This document shows, in pieces, positions 1-8,533 of a stretch of DNA of 64,000 bases. A model generated the notes under the pieces. The model did not search any database, had not been told where the DNA came from, and was given only the letters and a program-made list of their open reading frames with translations. Origin of the DNA: Microbacteriaceae bacterium (GTDB taxonomy: Bacteria > Actinomycetota > Actinomycetes > Actinomycetales > Microbacteriaceae); assembly GCA_024639845.1 (NCBI GenBank), contig JAHEGG010000001.1, positions 62,001-126,000 of the forward strand, in the 5' to 3' direction. Numbering within the stretch: the first letter of the stretch is position 1; each line of letters opens with the position of its first letter. The position numbers and the translations under genes are program-made.

Positions 1-693
1 GCCACGGTTTATCTGATCGTGAACAAACGATCCTCGTGCAGCAAGACCACTTTCTATACGCCGCAAACTACTGACTACCCAGGTGGAAACCGAAACGGCG
101 ACACACATTCGATTGTTCGCGACTGGTGTGGTGACCAACCACAAATGGGAGCCGGCGAGACGGCCATTATCGGCACCACCGATGCATTTGGAAAAGCCAC
201 CTACACGCTAAAGAACTACAACCTCACTGGTGAACATTTTCCGAAGGCCTTGAATAAAGAAAACTACTACTCAATAGGCGTTCCTTGCGGTGACGACAAC
301 ATGTGCCTGCAAACCACCATCGCCCCGAGCATGACCGCGCATCCGAGTGCAGATTACGAGCGTGGCGAAGACAAGGACCTCCTGTTCTTGCACTTTGTAA
401 ACCCAAAGGTAACGGCTGTGGTTGCCAGCCAGTATGCCAAATCGGGCACAGCTAAAAAACTTACCTACAAGCTCACCAGCCTGAAAAACAAACCCGTCAA
501 AGGAAAGAGCGTCACTTTCGAATCCTGGGGTGAGGGTGACGAACTAAAGACCTGGTCGGTTGTTTCAGATGCCAAAGGCTACGTGTCGATAACTGTGACC
601 GCAAAGAAGGGCACGAGCGGCTTGCAAGTAGTGCGCGCTCACATTTATGGCGCACCTAAGGGAACGGACTCCAAGATTTATTGGGTCAAGTAG
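1..693 (+). CDS. Secreted/surface Ig-like protein, 3' end only
   Basis: The frame is open from the first base of the window, so this is the C-terminal part of a longer gene; the GTG at 19 is probably internal. The last 90 or so residues (from about residue 130 after that GTG) alternate short hydrophobic and polar strands with a D-x-x-G-x-x-S turn (SDAKGYVSITVTA), typical of a bacterial Ig-like (Big_1-type) beta-sandwich. Cys residues at intervals (SCSK, DWCGD, PCGDDNMC) suggest an exported protein with disulfides. It ends 39 bp before the glycosyltransferase fusion on the same strand. Function unknown; similar Ig-like units occur in the secreted protein at 51666-52736. Confidence 0.6.
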   Translation, partial: ATVYLIVNKRSSCSKTTFYTPQTTDYPGGNRNGDTHSIVRDWCGDQPQMGAGETAIIGTTDAFGKATYTLKNYNLTGEHFPKALNKENYYSIGVPCGDDNMCLQTTIAPSMTAHPSADYERGEDKDLLFLHFVNPKVTAVVASQYAKSGTAKKLTYKLTSLKNKPVKGKSVTFESWGEGDELKTWSVVSDAKGYVSITVTAKKGTSGLQVVRAHIYGAPKGTDSKIYWVK

Positions 694-732
694 GGTTGAA
701 CACGAAGAAACTGCTACCCGATTGAGGTTTTC

Positions 733-3288
733 GTGCGCAATTTTCTAAATCGAGCCATTCGCTACGTTCTAAAACGAGGCAAGGTTCGTCGTTACACCCT
801 GAAGTTCAACGCATTCAGCGAAAAGTTGCTGCTTCAAACCGAGGATGAGCTCAGCGCGCAACTCGTAAAGCGACTCGAGCATGGCAAGGCCCTCGACGAG
901 ATTCTCGTAGCGCACGTTCGCACCAGCTACCCAAAGGGCAACCGAGTCGCCGCGCGCGCGGCACTTCAGCGAATCTATGACGCGCCGTCAACACGGACGC
1001 TCGGTGCAATCGGCTTCGGCACGTTCTTGGCCACCGATGGCCTGCACGAGTCGGCACTGGGCTTCTTTCGCGAGGCCGGTGTCGACCGGGTTAAAGAAGT
1101 AGCGGCCTTCGAATACTTCGACTCGCTCGTGCAGGTTGAGGGTGCCTCTGCCAAGAACGAAATCAGTGAACTACTGGCGAGTGACGCGCTTAGTGCCTCG
1201 ACGAGAGCGACGCTCATCCGCGTTGCCATCAAGCACCAGCACATCGCGGATGTTCGCAAGTGGGTAGGTGGCCTCGATACGCAGGCTAACCGCAAAGCTC
1301 TTAGCGACGCCGAACGCACCGAGCTTGACTGGTGGGTTCGAATGCTTGCCGATGACGGCACTCAGGCGAAAGATCTGCCCAAGACCGTCAACTTTGCCGT
1401 GATGGATTACAAGATGCTCGACTACGAGCGCTCATCTTCGAACCGTGGCGACTATGTGCAAACCCTCGCCGCGATCTCACACCTGTTGCGTTTTCAGAAC
1501 GTCGAGTTTGTCGGCGGCAGCAAGATTGCCGGCTATCTCACCGGGCTCCAGAAGAAGGTTCACAAGAATCGCCGCATCCAAGGCGAGTCGGTCAAGGTGC
1601 AGCCGATCGAACTGCAGCGTGACTTCGCCTCTGGCAAGAGCTACCCAAAGAACACCTGGCTGATCAGCAATGGCTGGTTCATGCATCGTCCATACCTTGG
1701 GCAGGTTGACTTTCCATATCCACAAAACATCAACCCGATCATGATTTCATTCCACATTCAGGATGCAGGTGTGCTCAACGAGGAGGTTGCCGCCGAGCTT
1801 AAAAAGTTTGGCCCGATCGGTTGCCGCGACTGGACCACCGTCTATCGCCTGCGGGACTATGGCGTGCCAGCGTTCTTCTCCGGCTGCGTCACCACCACGG
1901 TTGGTCAGGTGTTGCCGAAGGCACGTCTCGCCGGCAAGATTCCAAAGCTCGCCGTGGTCGAAGCCGGTCTCAATTGGTCCAAGTTCCGCTACCTCTTCAT
2001 GTGGAAGTGGTTCTACATTCAGATCGGCGATTATGTTCGCAAGTTCACTCTCGTCGAAGGCATCGAGGATGCTCGCAAGATGCTCGCGAAGTATGCCTCC
2101 TATGGCAAAGTCATCACCAAGCGTCTGCACTGCTACCTACCGGCGCGCTCAATGGGTCTTCCTGTCGAGTTTGTGCCAGGGAAGCGCTCGGATGTTCGAT
2201 TCGAAGGTCTGCTAGATCTCAACGCCGAAGACTTCAACAAGATTCGCACGGGAATCGAGCACAAGCTCGAGGTGGTCATCACCAACATCCTGGCCGGAAA
2301 ATCGCACGAAGAAGTCATGGCCATTTGGCGTGAACTCGTTGCCCCAGACGTCGCTTTCGCAGAAGAGTATTGCACCAACCTCGAGCCACTCGGCGAATCG
2401 GCGATTGACCTTCAAGACGTATATAAGAAGTTCGATTCGCACGTGGTTAGCTTGGGCAAAAACAAGCGAGGCAGCAAGGCTGTTGAAATTGCGTTTGCTT
2501 GCGACCAGAACCTGCAGAACGAGCTCATCGTGGTTCTCGCTTCACTGGTCAAAAACACCAAACGAGAAATCAACGCGCACATTCTCACTCGCGGGCTCGG
2601 CAAGGATTACTTCAAAAAGGTTGCCGGGCTGTTCCCTCAGGTGAACTTCTATTTTCATGACTTCAGCAACATTCAATACGGCAGCAAGGTGAACCTGATG
2701 CAACACATCACGGTTTCGACCTTCGACCGCTTGTTCTTGCCGGCCGTGCTTAAAAACCTCGATAAGGTTCTTTACTTGGATGTCGACATTTTGGTGCGTG
2801 GCGATGTTGGCAAGTTGTTCGATCTTAAGATTGGCAACAAAGTCTTCGGTGGCAAGAAGAGCCGCCTAGACGGTTGGTCGAGTCTGATCGATGTGATCAC
2901 TCGAGTAAGCCTTTCATTGCCGGCAAAGCAGGCATGGGCGTTGCGTCGTCGCGCACACGAGACCGGTGACCTAACCGCCGATACCTACAACGCAGGCATC
3001 CTATTGATGAACCTGGCCAAGATGCGCGACGAAGATTTCATCGAAACGAACCTTTATCTGGTCGAAGAACTTCGTTTGAATGATCAGGATGTGATGAACT
3101 TCTGGTCGCGCGGACGAGCTCTGGCGATTGACGATGACTGGAACTTCGTGCCAACCCAGGACTATTCGACCGACCCGAAGATTGTTCACTGGGCCGGACC
3201 GGGCAAGCCTTGGAAAGCCGGTTACGCGCTCTACAAGGATGAGTTCCTAGGCTATGCCAAAGAACTCGGCATCAAGGTTGGCAAGTAG
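733..3288 (+). CDS. Polysaccharide pyruvyltransferase / GT8 glycosyltransferase fusion
   Basis: 851 residues in three parts. Residues 1-210 are mostly helical with a TPR-like look. Residues about 215-500 match the polysaccharide pyruvyl transferase (CsaB-like) fold: an RGDY motif after the first strand, GPIGCRDW, then FSGC and KRLHCYLPARSMGLP. Residues about 585-840 match GT family 8: IAFACDQN at the start, the metal-binding DVD in YLDVDILVRGD, NAGILLMNL, and a C-terminal IVHWAGPGKPW. It therefore probably adds both a ketal-pyruvate and a sugar to a surface glycan. The GTG start at 733 has GAGG six bases upstream. It converges on the GT2 gene. The combination of both domains in one chain is unusual; domain identities are confident, substrates unknown. 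Confidence 0.85.
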   Translation: MRNFLNRAIRYVLKRGKVRRYTLKFNAFSEKLLLQTEDELSAQLVKRLEHGKALDEILVAHVRTSYPKGNRVAARAALQRIYDAPSTRTLGAIGFGTFLATDGLHESALGFFREAGVDRVKEVAAFEYFDSLVQVEGASAKNEISELLASDALSASTRATLIRVAIKHQHIADVRKWVGGLDTQANRKALSDAERTELDWWVRMLADDGTQAKDLPKTVNFAVMDYKMLDYERSSSNRGDYVQTLAAISHLLRFQNVEFVGGSKIAGYLTGLQKKVHKNRRIQGESVKVQPIELQRDFASGKSYPKNTWLISNGWFMHRPYLGQVDFPYPQNINPIMISFHIQDAGVLNEEVAAELKKFGPIGCRDWTTVYRLRDYGVPAFFSGCVTTTVGQVLPKARLAGKIPKLAVVEAGLNWSKFRYLFMWKWFYIQIGDYVRKFTLVEGIEDARKMLAKYASYGKVITKRLHCYLPARSMGLPVEFVPGKRSDVRFEGLLDLNAEDFNKIRTGIEHKLEVVITNILAGKSHEEVMAIWRELVAPDVAFAEEYCTNLEPLGESAIDLQDVYKKFDSHVVSLGKNKRGSKAVEIAFACDQNLQNELIVVLASLVKNTKREINAHILTRGLGKDYFKKVAGLFPQVNFYFHDFSNIQYGSKVNLMQHITVSTFDRLFLPAVLKNLDKVLYLDVDILVRGDVGKLFDLKIGNKVFGGKKSRLDGWSSLIDVITRVSLSLPAKQAWALRRRAHETGDLTADTYNAGILLMNLAKMRDEDFIETNLYLVEELRLNDQDVMNFWSRGRALAIDDDWNFVPTQDYSTDPKIVHWAGPGKPWKAGYALYKDEFLGYAKELGIKVGK

Positions 3289-3309
3289 ACGCAGCCCGCG
3301 CGCAGGAGC

Positions 3310-4308
3310 TCAGGCGTCGATCTTGGCCAGTTCGGCTAGCTCGCTTGCCTTGTCTGGGTGAAGTCGCAGGTCATGTGAAAGCACTCGGTCGGCGAACGCT
3401 TCAAGGTTTTTGTGATTCGCTCGTTTTACCGCCACAGCAGCCACGATGCTCGACTTTACCTGCTTCAGCTGTTCGAGCCGGTGCTGAAACTTGACTTCGT
3501 CTGCCGACTGCTGGGTTATCGACCGGTCACCTTCGGTTCGGATTCGCCAGTGCACGATTGGTTTGGCCAGTATGTCGAATTTCTCGGCCGCAATCAGGGC
3601 CTTGGTCATCGGGGCGAAGTCTTCGAAAAACCGACCTACCGGAAATTCGATGCCAGCATCGTGATAGAAGCTCCAGCGGAACAGTCGATTCCACGCGGTC
3701 AAATCACGGATGACCTCCGGATGTTCGGCGAACGTGACTCCGGGTCGCGTTCCCTGCTTAAATACCTGACGCGTATCGATGCGTTTGACCCAGACGACTC
3801 CCTTGGTGCGAACCGTGTCTCCAATCACAAAATCCGAACCGGATTTTTCGACCTGTGTCACGAGGCGGCGGATCGCGCCAGGAAAAAGGGTGTCGTCGCT
3901 ATCAAGGAACATCAAGTAATCGGTTTGCCTGATTGCTCGAACTCCGGCGTTTCGTGCCGCCGAAATGCCCGCGTTTTCTTGCCTGAAGATCTCGAGGTTG
4001 AGCTGGTTTTCAAACTTGCGCGCAATCTTGATCGAATGATCGGTCGAACCATCATCAACCAAAACCACCTGGATGTTTGAATAGCTTTGCGCTTGGATAC
4101 TCTTCAAGCACAGGTTGATATAACGCTCAACGTTATAAACCGGGATGACGATGGTGACAAGAGGTTGGTTGGCAGCGGGCACGCGCACGGCGTTCCAAAA
4201 GATTTTCCAGTCGAACTCCAGATTGAGCCAGAAATCCGAAACTCGGGCAAAAAAAGGCAGCGACAAAAAGTCATAGCCGGCTCGCAACACTCGGCCTACC
4301 ACGCTCAT
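3310..4308 (-). CDS. Family 2 glycosyltransferase
   Basis: 332 residues. The GT-A core starts near residue 50: VTIVIPVYNVERYINLCL, then VLVDDGSTDHS, ENAGISAARNAG and the metal-binding FLDSDD. These are the standard nucleotide-sugar-binding motifs of inverting GT2 enzymes. Residues 1-45 are basic and aromatic and may form a membrane-proximal segment. The acceptor is unknown; beside the pyruvyltransferase/GT8 gene it probably works on a cell-surface polysaccharide or teichoic-type polymer. The start has a TATGCT box exactly 6 nt upstream and no Shine-Dalgarno, so the mRNA is probably leaderless. Confidence 0.9.
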   Translation of the reverse strand: MSVVGRVLRAGYDFLSLPFFARVSDFWLNLEFDWKIFWNAVRVPAANQPLVTIVIPVYNVERYINLCLKSIQAQSYSNIQVVLVDDGSTDHSIKIARKFENQLNLEIFRQENAGISAARNAGVRAIRQTDYLMFLDSDDTLFPGAIRRLVTQVEKSGSDFVIGDTVRTKGVVWVKRIDTRQVFKQGTRPGVTFAEHPEVIRDLTAWNRLFRWSFYHDAGIEFPVGRFFEDFAPMTKALIAAEKFDILAKPIVHWRIRTEGDRSITQQSADEVKFQHRLEQLKQVKSSIVAAVAVKRANHKNLEAFADRVLSHDLRLHPDKASELAELAKIDA

Positions 4309-4314
4309 GGTTCA

Positions 4315-4320
4315 AGCATA
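4315..4320 (-). promoter_or_regulatory. -10 box of leaderless GT2 gene
   Basis: TATGCT on the minus strand, 6 nt before ATG 4308; no Shine-Dalgarno sequence between them. Confidence 0.55.
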
Positions 4321-4435
4321 ACCATGGGGTTCGCGAGACCTCGCGGGAGAAAATGCGGCGGCGAGTTCGAAAAATTGGGGAAATTGCGTTACTAAACCGT
4401 TATTCGAATCGGGATGCTCTCAGCGTTTTCACAGA

Positions 4436-4463
4436 TTGACTGAACTTGTAAGCCCGATTTACT
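4436..4463 (+). promoter_or_regulatory. Putative promoter of the rhodopsin gene
   Basis: TTGACT (4436-4441), 16-nt spacer, TTTACT (4458-4463). Transcription would begin near 4470 and give a leader of about 85 nt. This intergenic stretch of 246 bp is the longest gap in the window. The leader ends with GAAAGG at 4541-4546, a normally spaced ribosome-binding site for ATG 4555. No riboswitch fold is recognised in the leader. Confidence 0.45.
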
Positions 4464-4554
4464 GGCCCGAAGCAGTGCCAATTTGATTTATCGTGCACCG
4501 CTGCAGACCTTCATGACTTACATCGAAGTAATTGATCAATGAAAGGTTATTCAA

Positions 4555-5328
4555 ATGAATCTCGTACAACACGGTGCGGTTTACAACATGCTTTCCCTTG
4601 GTATTGCGAGCATGACGTTCACCTCACTTTTCCTCTGGTACGGGCGCGAGCGCGTTCTGCCTAAGTTCCGCATGGCTGTCATGGTTTCAGCAACCGTTAC
4701 CTCGATTGCCGCCTACCACTATTTCAGAATGTTCGACTCGTTCAACGAGGCTTATCCAGTCGGTGGAACCGTTGATGGCGGCTTCGCCGGCTACAACGTC
4801 GGCTACCGATACGTGGACTGGTTCCTCACGGTTCCTCTGCTACTCGTTGAGCTCGTTGCAGTCATGGGCTTGGCGCGTGCCGTGCAGTCATCGTTGCTTA
4901 AGCGTCTTGTACCAGCCGCCGCAGCCATGATCGTGCTTGGTTACCCTGGCGACATGCACACCCAGCTATTCGGTCTATCGAACAGCATGTGGGGACTGCT
5001 CTCAACCATCCCGTTCCTGTACATCATGTACGTACTCTTTATCGAAATTGGTAAGAGCCTGGCATCGCAGTCGCCAAAGGTTCAGGGCCTCCTGAAGGGT
5101 GCACGTCTCCTACTCATTGCCACATGGGGTGTTTATCCAATCACCTTCATCTTGGCTATGAACGACGTTGGCGCTCCATCGTTTGAGGCGGTGGTCAACC
5201 GTGAAATCGGATACAGCATCGCAGACATCCTTGCAAAGTGTGTCTTCGGTCTGATCATCTTCACCATTGCCCGCATCAAGTCGGCAGAAGAGAACAAGGA
5301 ATTCGCTGCAAACGAGTTCCGCGACTAA
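4555..5328 (+). CDS. actR: Actinorhodopsin, light-driven proton pump
   Basis: 257 residues, seven TM helices. Helix C RYVDWFLTVPLLLVEL carries proton acceptor D88, T92 and proton donor E99, the DTE triad of outward proton pumps. The Schiff-base lysine is K228 in helix G (DILAKCVFGL). H55 in helix B (AYHYFRM) matches the His that pairs with the acceptor in proteorhodopsin. L96 sits at the spectral-tuning site, predicting green absorption. G147 in helix E (SMWGLLST) replaces the bulky Trp of bacteriorhodopsin, the fenestration seen in carotenoid-binding xanthorhodopsin. It has its own promoter and a strong terminator, so it is monocistronic. No retinal-synthesis gene (blh) is next to it. Confidence 0.97.
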   Translation: MNLVQHGAVYNMLSLGIASMTFTSLFLWYGRERVLPKFRMAVMVSATVTSIAAYHYFRMFDSFNEAYPVGGTVDGGFAGYNVGYRYVDWFLTVPLLLVELVAVMGLARAVQSSLLKRLVPAAAAMIVLGYPGDMHTQLFGLSNSMWGLLSTIPFLYIMYVLFIEIGKSLASQSPKVQGLLKGARLLLIATWGVYPITFILAMNDVGAPSFEAVVNREIGYSIADILAKCVFGLIIFTIARIKSAEENKEFAANEFRD

Positions 5329-5388
5329 CCGAAACGACTAGTCAGAAAGTGGGAGAGACGAAAGTTTCTCCCACTTTTGTCGTTTCGG
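5329..5388 (+). terminator. Long hairpin terminator after the rhodopsin gene
   Basis: Starts directly after the TAA. Outer stem CCGAAACGAC/GTCGTTTCGG and inner stem AAAGTGGGAGA/TCTCCCACTTT form a near-continuous stem of about 20 bp with a T-rich 3' arm. The length suggests an efficient intrinsic terminator that may also stabilise the mRNA. Confidence 0.85.
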
Positions 5389-5416
5389 CATACTTGCTAT
5401 TGAAAAGGAGGTCGAC

Positions 5417-5803
5417 ATGACTGAACTCAAATCAATTTCACGAGTCAGGCTCGTGCTTCGCACCGGGTCTGCCGTTTTCGGCCTGAGCGCACTGGCCCTA
5501 ACAATCACCCCAGCCATCTTCAACGAGCTACTCGGTCTAATTAACACGCCCGAGCTCGAATGGTCGATGCGAATGATCGGCATCGCACTGGTTGCGCTGG
5601 CGGGCAACATGTTCTCGGTTGCGAGCCGTGGCAGCGAAGCATCCGTGCGATTTTCTGGGCGAGTGATGCAGGTTAGCGCTTTCGCGCTCGGGGTTCTCAC
5701 GCTGATCATTCCGGCATCGCTCAACTGGTTCACGATCGCTTATGCCTGTGTGGGCTTCGGCTTCTCGGCCGCCTACACCTGGGCGATGTTGGGCAAGAAC
5801 TAG
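5417..5803 (+). CDS. Small 4-TM membrane protein of unknown function
   Basis: 128 residues with four hydrophobic segments (about 17-40, 50-67, 80-98 and 105-125) and short loops. The start has a near-perfect AAAGGAGG ribosome-binding site (5404-5411). It lies behind the rhodopsin terminator, so it is probably transcribed separately or by read-through. It ends 4 bp before the convergent photolyase stop. I do not recognise a family. The overall shape resembles DoxX-like or DUF4345-like small membrane proteins, but no diagnostic motif is visible. Confidence 0.75.
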   Translation: MTELKSISRVRLVLRTGSAVFGLSALALTITPAIFNELLGLINTPELEWSMRMIGIALVALAGNMFSVASRGSEASVRFSGRVMQVSAFALGVLTLIIPASLNWFTIAYACVGFGFSAAYTWAMLGKN

Positions 5804-5807
5804 CCGC

Positions 5808-7343
5808 CTAGATTTGCCCGAGCTCGAGGCCTTCGAGGACCTCGACAGCACGCTCGCGCAATTCGGGCAAATCCGAGAGCCGATTCAGACCCATAATTTG
5901 CTGGCCCATGCGATGGTTTTTCGCGAAAGCATCACGATGACGATCAAGAAAGTCCCAATAGAGGGTGGTGAATGGGCACGCGTTTTCGCCAACGCGGAGC
6001 TTGGGGTCATAGCCGCAGCCTTTGCAGAAGTTAGTCATTCGGTTCACATAAGCACCGCCCGCGGCATAGGGCTTGGTCATGAGTTGCCCGCCGTCGGCGT
6101 GAACACCCATACCGATGACGTTTGGCACCATGACCCATTGGCTCGCGTCGACGAAATTTTCGCGCATCCAGTCAAGAAATTCGCGCGGATTAGTGCCGGT
6201 GACCAGTGCCAGGTTGCTCAAAATCATTAGGCGCGGGATGTGGTGAACCCATGCCCGCTTTTCGACATCGGCCACGACGCCACCCACGCAGGCCATCTTG
6301 GTTTTGTTGGAGTCGCTAAAAACCGGCAGGAGTTTGCGGTTTGCCGCCAAGCCGTTGCGGTTAGCGTAGTCCTCGCCCAAAAACCAATACATTCCGTTGA
6401 TGTATTCGCGCCAGCCGATCACCTGGCGCACGAACGCTTCGACCGACTCGATTGGCGCAGCGCCCCTATTGAAGGCGGCAACGGCAGCGTCAACCAACTC
6501 ACGCGGATGCAGCAAACCGACGTTTAGATATGGGCTCAGCAGCGAGTGGTGCAACGACCAGTCTTCGTCGGTGACGGCGTCTTCATAGGGGCCAAACTGC
6601 ACCAAGTTGTGCTGCACGAAATGATCGAGCACCTTAAGCGCGCCAGCTCTGGTTGTGGCCCAAAGCGCGTTCGGTGCGTGGTTGAGTTGCCGCGCTACCT
6701 CGAGGTCAAGATCATCGCGTTCGTGTTCGAGTCTCGGCGGCCAGACGTGATTCTTCGGCGGTGGCAGACGATTCTCGGCGTCAAAATTCCAGCGTCCGGT
6801 CACGGGTTTGCCGTTTTCCACCAGGATGCCCAAACGCAACCGCTGACCCCGATAAAAGTTCTCCATCACGAAGGCCTTTTGGCCACCTGCCCAATGAGCA
6901 AAGAACGCTCGGCTGGTTAGGAATAGGTCGTTCTCCACAAGCTCGATGCCGAGTTGGCGGAACTGCCGATGCTGCTCGAACGACGACGGCTCGGCACTCA
7001 GGGTGGGCAAACGCCCGTGTTCTTGCCAAATCGCGGCTAGCCCATCCGGGGTGTTTGCTGCTTGGCGATAATCGACGGTGAATCCTTCGGCGCGAAGCGA
7101 CTCGGCAAAATGGCGCGCACTCGACACCATGAAGAACAACCGCTCGGTGTGCCAGGGGCGGCCGGCGAGCATCCGCTGGCTTTCGACCATCACGATCAGG
7201 TCGATTTCGGGGTCGGCATCGCGCAGCACACCTGCGTCGCGATTCAGATGATCGAACGGCACCACGAGGATGCGGCGAAATCGAGCACTGGGCGCGGAGG
7301 GCTCATGAGCTGTCGAAAGCTCAGCCCCTGACTCCTCAGCCAC
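5808..7343 (-). CDS. FeS-type photolyase/cryptochrome, (6-4) photolyase family
   Basis: With the GTG start at 7343 the protein has 511 residues, the usual length for the FeS-BCP (PhrB/CryB) clade. Residues about 20-150 are the Rossmann-like antenna domain; the rest is the helical FAD domain ([31 protein letters not shown]). Four Cys, C352, C440, C443 and C456 ([27 protein letters not shown]), match the 4Fe-4S ligands of Agrobacterium PhrB in spacing. It should repair UV (6-4) photoproducts with blue light. The frame is open further upstream to 7427, but that extension is low complexity and lies over the DUF2256 gene; the GTG at 7343 overlaps that gene's stop by 8 bp, which argues for translational coupling. 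Confidence 0.93.
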   Translation of the reverse strand: MAEESGAELSTAHEPSAPSARFRRILVVPFDHLNRDAGVLRDADPEIDLIVMVESQRMLAGRPWHTERLFFMVSSARHFAESLRAEGFTVDYRQAANTPDGLAAIWQEHGRLPTLSAEPSSFEQHRQFRQLGIELVENDLFLTSRAFFAHWAGGQKAFVMENFYRGQRLRLGILVENGKPVTGRWNFDAENRLPPPKNHVWPPRLEHERDDLDLEVARQLNHAPNALWATTRAGALKVLDHFVQHNLVQFGPYEDAVTDEDWSLHHSLLSPYLNVGLLHPRELVDAAVAAFNRGAAPIESVEAFVRQVIGWREYINGMYWFLGEDYANRNGLAANRKLLPVFSDSNKTKMACVGGVVADVEKRAWVHHIPRLMILSNLALVTGTNPREFLDWMRENFVDASQWVMVPNVIGMGVHADGGQLMTKPYAAGGAYVNRMTNFCKGCGYDPKLRVGENACPFTTLYWDFLDRHRDAFAKNHRMGQQIMGLNRLSDLPELRERAVEVLEGLELGQI

Positions 7344-7473
7344 GGCACTTTTTCGAGCAGTATTTGACGTTGGCCCAGTCTTTTGCCCACTTTTTGCGCC
7401 ACTCGAACGGCAACCCACAGCGTTCACAAACCTTTGGCTCGAAGCCGTTCTTAGTCTTTGGTGTCGGGGTCAC
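7336..7473 (-). CDS. DUF2256-type zinc-ribbon-like small protein
   Basis: 45 residues. The protein has C16-x2-C19 and C39-x3-C43 around a basic/aromatic core ([12 protein letters not shown]), the pattern of DUF2256 proteins, and probably binds one zinc. Translation begins at GTG 7473, the only start codon after the upstream in-frame stop at 7498-7500, and ends 8 bp inside the photolyase. The gene lies between the DUF305 lipoprotein and the photolyase on one strand, apparently in one transcript. Its function is unknown; coupling to the photolyase suggests an accessory role in photolyase maturation or DNA-repair control. Confidence 0.85.
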   Translation of the reverse strand: MTPTPKTKNGFEPKVCERCGLPFEWRKKWAKDWANVKYCSKKCRG

Positions 7474-7497
7474 GCTCAGTGAAACCGAACGGTTCGG

Positions 7498-8082
7498 CTA
7501 ATTGTTTCCAAGCAGCGACTCGATGTAGGCAACCTGGTCGGTCTGGGTCGACACAATCGACTCGGCGAGTGCTTTTACGTTGATGTTTTTCGAGGTCAGC
7601 ACGGCCTGAGCCATCTCGATTGCACCCTTGTGATGTTCGATCATCGACAGCAAATAGAGTTTGTCGAACTGATCACCACTCGCGGCTGCAAGGTTGTCCA
7701 TCTGGGATGCACTGAGCAAGCCCGGCATGTCCATCGAGTGCCCCATCTCAAGAGGTGCACCGGCCGATTCGAGCCAAGACTTCATGAGTTCGATTTCGGG
7801 GGCTTGCTCATCCTTGATTTCGGCAGCCAGTTTGCGTACAACCTCTTTGCCCGCTCGAGTCTCGGCCAAAACGCCCATATCAACTGCTTGCTGATGATGC
7901 GGAATCATCATCTGGGCGAACATGATGTCGTCGGCGCTTAGCTCTTGTGCGGTGATTTTTTCACCAGGCTGATGCATCGAGTGGTCGCTGCTACTTGCCC
8001 CGGATGCGCTGCAGCCGGTCACACCTAAAACCACACAGGCGGCTAAAGAGATTAAGAACGCTCTGGTTTTTCGGCTCGACAT
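7498..8082 (-). CDS. DUF305 lipoprotein
   Basis: 194 residues. The N-terminus is a lipoprotein signal (SLAACVVLGVTGCSAS, lipid-modified Cys near residue 24). The body carries two DUF305 signatures, MIPHHQQAVDM and MIEHHKGAIEMAQ, paired His motifs in a ferritin-like helical bundle probably facing outside the membrane; M-rich stretches (HSMDMPG) suggest copper or other metal binding. First gene of the run DUF305-DUF2256-photolyase. A TATTCT box 6 nt before the ATG points to leaderless transcription. Confidence 0.9.
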   Translation of the reverse strand: MSSRKTRAFLISLAACVVLGVTGCSASGASSSDHSMHQPGEKITAQELSADDIMFAQMMIPHHQQAVDMGVLAETRAGKEVVRKLAAEIKDEQAPEIELMKSWLESAGAPLEMGHSMDMPGLLSASQMDNLAAASGDQFDKLYLLSMIEHHKGAIEMAQAVLTSKNINVKALAESIVSTQTDQVAYIESLLGNN

Positions 8083-8088
8083 GGGTCA

Positions 8089-8094
8089 AGAATA
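8089..8094 (-). promoter_or_regulatory. -10 box of leaderless DUF305 gene
   Basis: TATTCT on the minus strand, 6 nt before ATG 8082, no Shine-Dalgarno. It would drive the DUF305-DUF2256-photolyase transcript. Confidence 0.55.
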
Positions 8095-8184
8095 AGTCGG
8101 TTTTTGCTAGCCGCCGAACTTGTTGTGCTGACGGCGAAACACTAGGCTTTCACTCGAACCCGCCCTCCGCAAGAGAGACAATTC

Positions 8185-8511
8185 ATGCGTTTTATCATCG
8201 CCGTTATTGACCACCAGAGCCGCTCGGCCAGCACCGACGAAATCGCCGCAATCGACGCATTCAACGACGGCCTTCAGGCCAACGGTCACTGGATCATCGC
8301 CTGCGGAATCGATTCGCCCAAAGTAGCGACCGTGATCGACAACCGCGACGACCTCGGCCTGGTTACTCCCGGTCCGCTTTTTGACCACGACGAATACATG
8401 AGCGGATTCTGGTTGATTCACGCCGCAGACATGGAAGAAGCGCTCAAGCTCGCCGCCGCCGGCTCAAAGGCCTGCAACCGCAAAGTTGAAGTTCGCCCGC
8501 TGCTCGGCTAA
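8185..8511 (+). CDS. YCII-family protein
   Basis: 108 residues with the ferredoxin-like YCII fold: N-terminal strand MRFIIAVI, a central HWIIACGI strand, and GPLFDHDEYMSGFWLIHAADMEEALKLAA, the DG/DH-plus-FWLI region of the family. YCII proteins are thought to be small hydrolases or lyases with an active-site His-Asp pair; the D and H here sit in FDHDE. A purine-rich AAGAGAG precedes the ATG. It is followed 22 bp later by the FAD oxidoreductase, which has its own leaderless promoter signal. Confidence 0.8.
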   Translation: MRFIIAVIDHQSRSASTDEIAAIDAFNDGLQANGHWIIACGIDSPKVATVIDNRDDLGLVTPGPLFDHDEYMSGFWLIHAADMEEALKLAAAGSKACNRKVEVRPLLG

Positions 8512-8521
8512 CTTGCGCGCC

Positions 8522-8527
8522 TAGACT
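8522..8527 (+). promoter_or_regulatory. -10 box of leaderless oxidoreductase gene
   Basis: TAGACT, 6 nt before ATG 8534; the intervening GGTCGA contains no useful Shine-Dalgarno. Confidence 0.55.
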
Positions 8528-8533
8528 GGTCGA

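Noticed and set aside
5742-6230. 162-codon plus-strand frame over the photolyase
   Set aside because: Antisense to the well-supported photolyase; no family features and no ribosome-binding site.
7344-7427. N-terminal extension of the photolyase
   Set aside because: Ser/Ala/Thr-rich and overlapping the DUF2256 gene in another frame; the 511-residue form places the four FeS Cys within two residues of PhrB numbering.
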